DNA of 12,030 nt from CAYMLL01 sp964390645 (GTDB taxonomy: Bacteria; Planctomycetota; UBA8108): positions 1 to 12,030 of the forward strand of contig CAYMLL010000244.1 of the NCBI GenBank assembly GCA_964390645.1, read 5' to 3'. The notes beneath the pieces are model-generated. The model had not been told where the DNA came from and searched no databases. It saw nothing but the letters and a program-made list of their open reading frames with translations. Of the stretch, positions 6,864-12,030 are shown piece after piece. Made by a program: the position numbers and the translations under genes. The stretch's first letter is position 1. Each line of letters starts with the position of its first letter.

Positions 6864-7386
6864 GGAGTTTTCCGGGGTTTTTCGCTGAAACGGTCGTGGG
6901 CGGTCGGCCCTCGTGGAACGCGAGAATGCATGAGAGAAGCCGCGGCTCCGGTGACCCCACCGTCGACACGCACGACGCGGCCGGTGCGCGAACCCGACGG
7001 TGGAGACGGCGACGGAGCCCCGTGGTGCGCCCGGGGGTGCGTGACCCGGGCCACGTCGCGCGGAGCCGGCTCACGAGGCTGCGAGACGCCAGTGACGTCC
7101 GGAAGCTCCTCCCCGTTGGCCCGTCCGTCGCCGTCCCGGTCGAGAGAGACGGCACCCGGCCCCACGAAGGCCCTCCGTCCACCTGGCAGCACGCATCGCT
7201 CGACGTCGCGGCCGAACACGTTTCGTGAACCGAACTCGCCGTGTCGGCCACCACCCCACGGATCGACATGGCCGGTGGCGAATGCGCCTTTCGATCCGTC
7301 CGGCATCGTCCCGGGCCGGAATCCGCGCTGACCGGCCCGACCACGACAACCGTGACGAGCAGACTCGAACGTGCCCACTCCTTCAT
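6860..7386 (-). pseudogene. Putative secreted EF-hand protein with a frame break
   Basis: ATG 7386, preceded by AGAGGGA at 8 nt, opens with a convincing signal peptide (MKEWARSS, then LLVTVVVVGPVSA, residues 9-21). A -1 shift near 7324 would join it to the frame running to TGA 6860-6862. That frame contains a canonical 12-residue EF-hand loop, DRDGDGRANGEE, with Asp at 1, 3, 5, Asn at 9 and Glu at 12. It ends in an ATGA overlap with the 57-aa gene. Read this way it is about 175 aa, secreted, and possibly Ca2+-binding. The signal-peptide frame is itself open to 6847 (179 aa, several Cys), so the alternative is an unbroken protein without an EF-hand. Possible causes are mutation, an assembly indel or programmed slippage. 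No family is recognised beyond the EF-hand motif. Confidence 0.4.
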
Positions 7387-7931
7387 CGCGCGGTTCCCTC
7401 TGACCTGGCGTAGTTCTGATCCCTGTTCGCTCTCAATCGTTCGTCCGTCACGGCCCGTCCCTCGACAACAGGACTCGAACCAACTGGCCAGCAAACGGAC
7501 GGCCAATCCCCGTGGAGACGATCAACCGCGGTACGCTTCGGCCGGCCGCTGCGGATCAGGTCACCCTTGATCGACAATCGATCGCTTCTTGATCGACTCC
7601 CGGCAACGAGCGACAAACGCGAGTGTCCGAGGATCAGCGAGAGCCGGGCAACCGAGCGGGGGAATTGCCGATCTTGCAACGAGCGATCGGAGTTCTGGAA
7701 GAACGCCGCTCAGCTCGGGTTCGACCCGGGTCCACGGGAGAGGCCCTTCGAACGTGGAGCTGGTCGTGGACCGCACTCCCCGACGGCGTGTGAGCGGCCC
7801 GTGTTCCGGCCCTACGCCCGGTGAGTCCGGCGCGGTCCACGACTTCTCCACTTTCCGATTCAAGAAACACCCCGCTTCGTCCGTCCAACGAGATACACTC
7901 TCGACGCGACCACCCCACCGCACCAGGAAGG
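7387..7931. other. Intergenic region before the GT-C-like gene
   Basis: These 545 bases between divergent genes hold no gene I can support. Both strands have open frames, but the translations are Arg/Ser/Pro-rich and disagree with one another. Features seen are the GATCGA repeats at 7567-7597 and a lone -10-like TACACT at 7894-7899, 33 bases before the next start codon and without a good -35 box. TTGAGA on the minus strand (7436-7431) could serve the minus-strand pair, but a matching -10 box is weak. Confidence 0.45.
7567..7597. repeat. TTGATCGAC direct repeat with internal dyad
   Basis: TTGATCGAC occurs at 7567-7575 and 7589-7597, 22 bp apart or about two helical turns. The first copy is also half of a perfect inverted repeat GATCGA-CAA-TCGATC (7569-7583). 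The spacing would suit a dimeric regulator contacting the same face of the DNA. No binding protein can be named. Confidence 0.4.
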
Positions 7932-9758
7932 ATGACCGGACCGCCCCTCTCGATCCCCCGCAAAGCCAGCACACCGTCCGCTCGCGCAGCGCTAGTCGGC
8001 TACGTGGCGCTGTCGATCGCGATGACCTGGCCGCTCGTCGCGCACCTGGGCGATCGCCTCCCGGGCGGCAACAACGATATCTTCCAGAACTACTGGAACT
8101 TCTGGCAATGGAAGGCGTCGCTCCAGAGCGGCGCGTCGCCCTGGACGACGCGGCTCCTCTTCGGCGGCGAGGAGACGTCGCTCGCGTTTCATACGCACTC
8201 CCCGGGGAACCTGCTGTGGACGGCGCCGTTCCTCCTCGCGTTCGGTCCGGCCGTGGCGCTGAACCTGGCGACGCTCGGTGGCTTCATCCTCGCCGGATTC
8301 GGCGCCTTCCTGCTCGCACGCGAGCTGTTCGGTGACGCGCGTGCCGCCTTCCTCGCCGGCGTCGTCTTCGCGTTCTTCCCGCAGCACTTCGAACAGAGTC
8401 TCGAGCACCTGAACCTCTCGAGCTACGGCGCGGTGCCGCTATTCCTGCTCTACCTCGTGCGCGGCGTCCGCACGGGGTCGTGGCGCGCGTGGATGCTGGC
8501 GGCCGTGTTCTTCGCGATCAACAGCCTCTTCTCGTGGCACAACGGACTGATGATCCTGCCCGGCGCCATCCTCCTCTTCATCTTCGAGATCGGCCACACG
8601 GAGCGACCGAGGCTCGCGGTGCTCGGCCGCGCCTGCGTCGGCGGCCTCGTCGCGACGCTCCTGCTGCTGCCCTTCGCGTGGCCGATGGTCGCCGAGATGG
8701 CGAGTGGCGAGACCTACTTCAACAAGCCGGACGTCCACAAGCCCATCGACGCCTTCTTCCTGACCATCCCGTCATCCCAGCATCCTCTCTGGGGCGGCCT
8801 CGTCGACCCTCTCCACGTCGAGCACCGGAGCTACAGATCCGTCGGCTTCACCGCGTACCTGGGCATCGCCGCTCTGCTGATCGTGATCGCTGCGGTGCTT
8901 CACCGCTGGCGAGCCGGCGGAGCGCGCGACGAGGATCGCTCGCGCCCCCGGGAGCGACTCGTGCCGTGGGTCTGGCTGGCGATTTTCCTGCTCTACCTGG
9001 TGCTCGCACTCGGCGCGCAACCGCGCTTTCGCGGCGCCGACCACGACCTGACCCTCCCCTTCGCCGCGCTGGCGGAGGTGCCGGTTCTGCGCACGCTACG
9101 CGTCGCCAATCGCTTCCTGGTGCCGGCGATGATCGGCTTCGCGGCACTCGTCGCGTGGGCCTCTCGCCACTGGCTACGGGCTTCCTCACGGCCCCGACTC
9201 ACGGCCGCGGTGCTCCTCGCAGCGCTGGTCGTGGACTTTCTCTGGCTGCCCTTTCCGACGCGCGAGCCGCCGCCCCCCCGGTGGATCGAGCGGCTCGACG
9301 AGGCGCCACCCGGCGTCGTCCTCAACGTCCCCGGCGGGCACCGAGCGCGCGCTGCCGACGACATGTACCTGCAGACCCTGCACGGACGACCGATCGTCGG
9401 CGGCTACGTATCCTGCTCGCCGCCACACGTCACGGAGATGCTCGAGGAGTATCCGTTCCTGAGGACGATCCTCGAAGCGGAGCGCAGCCCGTCCCACCGA
9501 GACCTGCCGGCGGATCCGGGCCTCGGCGAGAGCCTCGAGGGGCTCGATGTCGCGGTCGTCGTGGTCCACAAGAACCGCAGCCGCGAGTGGCTCGCCGCAC
9601 GGCGTGCCGAGGTCGACGATCCGCTCGAGAAGCGCCGCTTCAACCCGGAGAAGGGAATCCGGGGGACGAAGATCGCGGAGGTCGCGCTCCGGCTGAGGAA
9701 GCTCTGGGGCGAGCCACGATACGCCGACGATGAGGTCGAGATCTTCTTCCGACCGTGA
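7932..9758 (+). CDS. GT-C-like multi-spanning membrane protein
   Basis: The 608-aa protein resembles large bacterial membrane proteins of the GT-C glycosyltransferase type, which use lipid-linked sugars on the outer face of the membrane. After one helix (about 19-37) comes a loop with the acidic sequence DRLPGGNNDIFQNYWNFW (41-58), where GT-C enzymes place catalytic acids. HTHSPGNLLW (88-97) follows, then about nine more helices with a break at the charged stretch near 330-348. The last 130 or so residues are soluble and probably extracytoplasmic (RWIERLDEAPPGVVLNVPGG onward). ATG 7932 directly follows AGGAAGG (4-7 nt spacing). The longer open frame to 7821 is unlikely. Glycosyltransferase activity is an inference from layout; no substrate can be named. 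The DinB gene follows after 36 bases and may share its transcript. Confidence 0.8.
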   Translation: MTGPPLSIPRKASTPSARAALVGYVALSIAMTWPLVAHLGDRLPGGNNDIFQNYWNFWQWKASLQSGASPWTTRLLFGGEETSLAFHTHSPGNLLWTAPFLLAFGPAVALNLATLGGFILAGFGAFLLARELFGDARAAFLAGVVFAFFPQHFEQSLEHLNLSSYGAVPLFLLYLVRGVRTGSWRAWMLAAVFFAINSLFSWHNGLMILPGAILLFIFEIGHTERPRLAVLGRACVGGLVATLLLLPFAWPMVAEMASGETYFNKPDVHKPIDAFFLTIPSSQHPLWGGLVDPLHVEHRSYRSVGFTAYLGIAALLIVIAAVLHRWRAGGARDEDRSRPRERLVPWVWLAIFLLYLVLALGAQPRFRGADHDLTLPFAALAEVPVLRTLRVANRFLVPAMIGFAALVAWASRHWLRASSRPRLTAAVLLAALVVDFLWLPFPTREPPPPRWIERLDEAPPGVVLNVPGGHRARAADDMYLQTLHGRPIVGGYVSCSPPHVTEMLEEYPFLRTILEAERSPSHRDLPADPGLGESLEGLDVAVVVVHKNRSREWLAARRAEVDDPLEKRRFNPEKGIRGTKIAEVALRLRKLWGEPRYADDEVEIFFRP

Positions 9759-9794
9759 CCATCCGACGCCGAGCCACCCGGAAACGACACGATC

Positions 9795-10274
9795 ATGCAC
9801 CCCGCCTACCGTGAACACCTGGCCTCCATCGAGCGGCAGCTTCCTCGCATCGAAAGCTGCCTCGCCAAGCTCGACGATGCGCAGATATGGACGCGCCCCC
9901 TGCCCGCGATGAACTCCGTCGGCAACCTCTGCCTCCACCTCGCGGGCAACGTCAACCACTACGTCGGCGCGTGCATCGGCAGGACCGGCTACGAGCGCGA
10001 CCGCTCCGCGGAGTTCGAGGCCGTCGGAGGTTCGACGCGCGACCAGCTGAACAAGGGACTGAGGGAGGCACGCGAAACCGCCACACGAGTGATAACGACA
10101 CTCGGGCCACACGACATCGAGCGAAGAATCGACAGCGACCACCCTCCGAACGCAACCGTCACCAGCGTCCTCGTCCACGTCGGCACTCACTTCGCCTATC
10201 ACACGGGACAGATCGTGCAGCTGACGAAACTGCTGACGGGGGATGACGGGCGCATTCTGGACTGGGGGCACTGA
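9795..10274 (+). CDS. DinB-fold putative metal-dependent protein
   Basis: This 159-aa protein fits the DinB/YfiT four-helix family (DUF1572-like), whose members bind a divalent metal through three histidines. Some are thiol-dependent S-transferases such as bacillithiol or mycothiol enzymes; many have no known reaction. The triad is visible: His48 in LCLHLAGN, then His132 and His136 in GTHFAYHTGQI near the C-terminus, exactly the family pattern. Length is typical (150-180 aa). ATG 9795 lies 36 bases after the membrane protein gene, with only a weak GGAA upstream, so co-transcription is likely. No signal peptide or helix suggests membrane attachment. It is not the SOS gene dinB encoding DNA polymerase IV, despite the family name. 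Confidence 0.88.
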   Translation: MHPAYREHLASIERQLPRIESCLAKLDDAQIWTRPLPAMNSVGNLCLHLAGNVNHYVGACIGRTGYERDRSAEFEAVGGSTRDQLNKGLREARETATRVITTLGPHDIERRIDSDHPPNATVTSVLVHVGTHFAYHTGQIVQLTKLLTGDDGRILDWGH

Positions 10275-10277
10275 GGA

Positions 10278-10310
10278 GGCGACCGGGCGCGGGCTTCCGC
10301 ACGCGTCGCC
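10278..10310 (+). terminator. Weak hairpin after the DinB-fold gene
   Basis: GGCGAC (10278-10283) pairs with GTCGCC (10305-10310), and inside it GCGG-GCTT-CCGC (10289-10300) closes a tetraloop; the two stems are separated by unpaired bases. It starts 3 bases after the stop codon. There is no T-run, so it is at best a poor intrinsic terminator or a 3'-end stabilising structure. Confidence 0.25.
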
Positions 10311-10329
10311 CTTCGCTGTGCAATTCTCG

Positions 10330-10389
10330 TTGACCTTTCCAGGACGTCTTGTTAGACGTGGGCAGCTCAGGGCTTCATCAGCCGATGAA
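10330..10389 (+). promoter_or_regulatory. Candidate promoter and hairpins before the MFS gene
   Basis: TTGACC (10330-10335, 5 of 6 to the -35 consensus) is followed after 17 bp by TAGACG (10353-10358), a poor -10. Two perfect 6-bp stem-loops follow: ACGTCT-TGTT-AGACGT (10344-10359) and TTCATC-AGCC-GATGAA (10374-10389). The second covers the ATG of a 34-codon leader ORF at 10385. The layout would suit control in the leader, but nothing here shows that it occurs. Confidence 0.3.
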
Positions 10390-10489
10390 CGCCGCCTCGA
10401 CGAAGCAGCGCAACACCATCTCCTTCGGAAGCCGTCGACTGCGGTACGGCCTGGATCCAGCGGCGAAGAGAAAGGCGGACTGTACATGA
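10385..10489 (+). CDS. Possible 34-aa leader ORF before the MFS gene
   Basis: ATG 10385 opens 34 codons whose stop TGA (10487-10489) overlaps the MFS start in the arrangement ATGA. The peptide is basic and polar (MNAASTKQRNTISFGSRRLR, then a Lys/Arg-rich end), with no hydrophobic segment and no obvious run of one amino acid as in attenuation leaders. There is no clear Shine-Dalgarno, and its ATG lies in the stem TTCATC/GATGAA. It could couple translation into the transporter gene, or it could be chance. Confidence 0.27.
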   Translation: MNAASTKQRNTISFGSRRLRYGLDPAAKRKADCT

Positions 10490-12030
10490 GTGAGACCTCG
10501 AACAAAGGCACGCTTCTCTGGTGTAGCTTTCTGACGCTGATAGCGGCCGGTATGGGCTTCGGCGTCCGAACCGGCGTTCTGGCGGAGTGGTCGGCCGACT
10601 TCGGCTTCACCGGATTGGAGCTCGGAACGATCACCGGCGGCGGACTGGTCGGCTTCGGCGTCGTCATTCTGCTGGCCAGTCTCATCACGGACCGAATCGG
10701 TTATCGGGCGATCCTCCTGCTCGCGCTCGTACTGCACGTCGTGTCCGCCCTGGTCACGTTCGCCGCAGCGCCGGTCTTCGCCACATCCGGCAAGGAGGCG
10801 ACGTACTGGTGCCTCTACATCGGGATGTTCCTCTTCGCAGTCGCAAACGGTCTCTGCGAGGCCGTGATCAACCCGCTGACCGCGCAGCTCTACCCGAAAG
10901 AAAAGACCCACTACCTCAACATTCTCCATGCCGGTTGGCCAGGCGGCCTCATCCTCGGTGGAATCATCGGGCTCTGCTTCATCGGAGACGGATCGAAGAT
11001 CACGGAGCTGCCCTGGGAAATCCCCATGGGACTCTTCCTGATCCCTACGGCCTGGTACGGCTGGATCCTGCTGAAGGAGAGGTTCCCGGTCTCCGACGTC
11101 CAGAAGGCGGGCCTCAGCTACGGAGACATGTTCAAGGAGTTCGCCCACCCCGTTCTGCTTTGCCTCCTCGTGCTGCACGCCTGTGTCGGCTACGTCGAGC
11201 TCGGAACGGACAGCTGGATCACGACGATCACGACGACGCTGACGCAGCAGGGCTTCGAGCTCTTTATCTATACGTCTGCTCTCATGTTCGTGCTGCGGTT
11301 CTTCGCCGGCCCGATCGTTCATCGCATCAACCCGCTCGGACTCCTGTCCCTGAGCGCGGCGGTTGCGGCGCTCGGCCTCTGGTCGATCGCCTCCTTCGAG
11401 GGCGTCGCGATGATGTGGTTGGCCGTGACGATCTATGGCCTCGGCAAGACGTTCTTCTGGCCGACGATGCTCGGCGTCGTCGGTGAACGCTTCCCACGCG
11501 GAGGCGCGGTGACAATGGGCGCGATCGGCGGCGTCGGTATGCTCTCCGCAGGTTTCCTGGGAGGCCCCGGAATCGGCTACAAGCAGGACCGTTTCGCGTC
11601 GGAGGATCTCCAGGAAAAGGCACCCGAGACCTACACTCGCTACGTGGCCGAGAAGGAGAGCAGCTTCCTGTTCTTCAAGTCCGTGAAGGGACTCGACGGC
11701 TCCAAGGTCGCGGTCCTCGAGGACGACGGTAAGAATCTCGCGGCCGACATCGAGAAGATCGAGAACCGCGGCGACAAGCTCTCGGATGTCCAGGCCACGG
11801 ACCACCTCAACACCTGGTGGCAGAAGGCCGAGGCGACGAAGGGTGTCGACAAGGGCCCGGTCAAGAACGCCAAGATTTACGGCGGCAGAATGGCGCTCAA
11901 GTGGACCGCGTTGGTGCCGACGATCATGCTCGTGGGCTATCTGCTCCTCGTTTTCTACTTCAAGTCCAGGGGAGGCTACACCCAGGTAGAACTCGAAGGC
12001 GGGGACTCTGGGGGTGGGGACTCTGGAGGT
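10486..12030 (+). CDS. MFS transporter, 3'-partial at window edge
   Basis: This inner-membrane Major Facilitator Superfamily permease is open for all 515 codons to the last base, so its stop lies outside. The first half shows about six helices, with the loop 2-3 signature region DRIGYRA (about 69-75) and VLAEWSADFGFTGLELGTI before it. NGLCEAVINPLTAQLYPKEK and HAGWPGGLILGG are distinctive family stretches; the substrate is unknown. After helix 11, a soluble insertion of roughly 105 residues (about 365-470, charged, with Trp pairs) separates it from a last helix (about 472-493, TALVPTIMLVGYLLLVFYF). The tail then turns to Gly-Asp-Ser-Gly repeats. ATG 10486 has only a weak AAAGG at 12 nt. Such insertions are known from planctomycete-like MFS proteins; calling it that is my recollection of the family, not something the sequence proves. 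Confidence 0.88.
   Translation, partial: MSETSNKGTLLWCSFLTLIAAGMGFGVRTGVLAEWSADFGFTGLELGTITGGGLVGFGVVILLASLITDRIGYRAILLLALVLHVVSALVTFAAAPVFATSGKEATYWCLYIGMFLFAVANGLCEAVINPLTAQLYPKEKTHYLNILHAGWPGGLILGGIIGLCFIGDGSKITELPWEIPMGLFLIPTAWYGWILLKERFPVSDVQKAGLSYGDMFKEFAHPVLLCLLVLHACVGYVELGTDSWITTITTTLTQQGFELFIYTSALMFVLRFFAGPIVHRINPLGLLSLSAAVAALGLWSIASFEGVAMMWLAVTIYGLGKTFFWPTMLGVVGERFPRGGAVTMGAIGGVGMLSAGFLGGPGIGYKQDRFASEDLQEKAPETYTRYVAEKESSFLFFKSVKGLDGSKVAVLEDDGKNLAADIEKIENRGDKLSDVQATDHLNTWWQKAEATKGVDKGPVKNAKIYGGRMALKWTALVPTIMLVGYLLLVFYFKSRGGYTQVELEGGDSGGGDSGG
12001..12030 (+). repeat. 15-bp tandem repeat encoding GDSGG, cut by the edge
   Basis: GGGGACTCTGGGGGT (12001-12015) is followed by GGGGACTCTGGAGGT (12016-12030), one base different. 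In frame with the transporter it encodes Gly-Asp-Ser-Gly-Gly twice, and it runs to the window's end, so the copy number is unknown. It probably forms a flexible cytoplasmic C-terminal tail. Confidence 0.75.

Noticed and set aside
7470..7492. tRNA-like T-arm on the minus strand (GGTTCGAGTCC)
   Set aside because: The flanking T-stem has a T-T mismatch and wobble pairs, and no acceptor, D-arm or anticodon stem can be built around it.
9186..10688. 500-codon minus-strand frame over the GT-C-like and DinB-fold genes
   Set aside because: It spans three plus-strand units and has no coherent domain; an antisense shadow.
10378..11805. Long 475-codon open frame on the minus strand
   Set aside because: It is exactly antisense to the MFS gene, and its translation is Glu/Arg/Asp/His-rich with no domain. 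It is a shadow of the GC-rich codon pattern. The plus-strand frame has clear membrane helices.

Overview
The window comes from a GC-rich bacterial chromosome (about two thirds G+C by eye), with GC-rich third codon positions and few recognisable Shine-Dalgarno sequences. No hallmark fixes the phylum. The MFS transporter (long soluble insertion before its last membrane helix), the LacI regulator and a single EF-hand loop in a putative secreted product recall Planctomycetota and neighbouring environmental lineages. That placement is an inference.

Layout, left to right. (1) 76-275: a minus-strand tRNA-Gly(CCC) with its own extended -10 promoter and a strong intrinsic terminator. (2) 490-1296, minus: a six-helix membrane protein of unknown function. 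(3) 1297-2229: no confident gene, only coding-like fragments in changing minus frames. (4) 2230-3027, minus: a VIT1/CCC1-type metal transporter, with a promoter that helps decide its start. (5) 3468-4529, plus: a LacI-family regulator. (6) 4557-4610: dense symmetry and a 16-bp tandem repeat, next to a perfect TTGACA box. (7) 4712-6355, plus: formate-tetrahydrofolate ligase. (8) 6690-7386, minus: a 57-aa gene whose ATG overlaps the stop (ATGA) of an upstream reading frame with an EF-hand loop; a good signal peptide for that upstream gene lies in a different frame. (9) 7932-9758, plus: a GT-C-like multi-spanning membrane protein. (10) 9795-10274, plus: a DinB-fold protein. (11) 10486 to the right edge, plus: an MFS transporter, open to the last base and so 3'-partial, preceded by a 34-codon leader ORF whose stop overlaps its start.

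The genes look like ordinary chromosomal content rather than one pathway. Only fhs (one-carbon metabolism), the tRNA and the VIT transporter have well-defined general roles. LacI and fhs are adjacent, with a repeat-rich gap between them, so regulation of fhs by the LacI protein is possible but unproven. I see no IS element, CRISPR array, phage gene, rRNA or defence system, and no clear case for a wholly new multi-gene system. The best leads are the 6690-7386 locus, the repeats upstream of fhs, and the leader ORF before the MFS gene.
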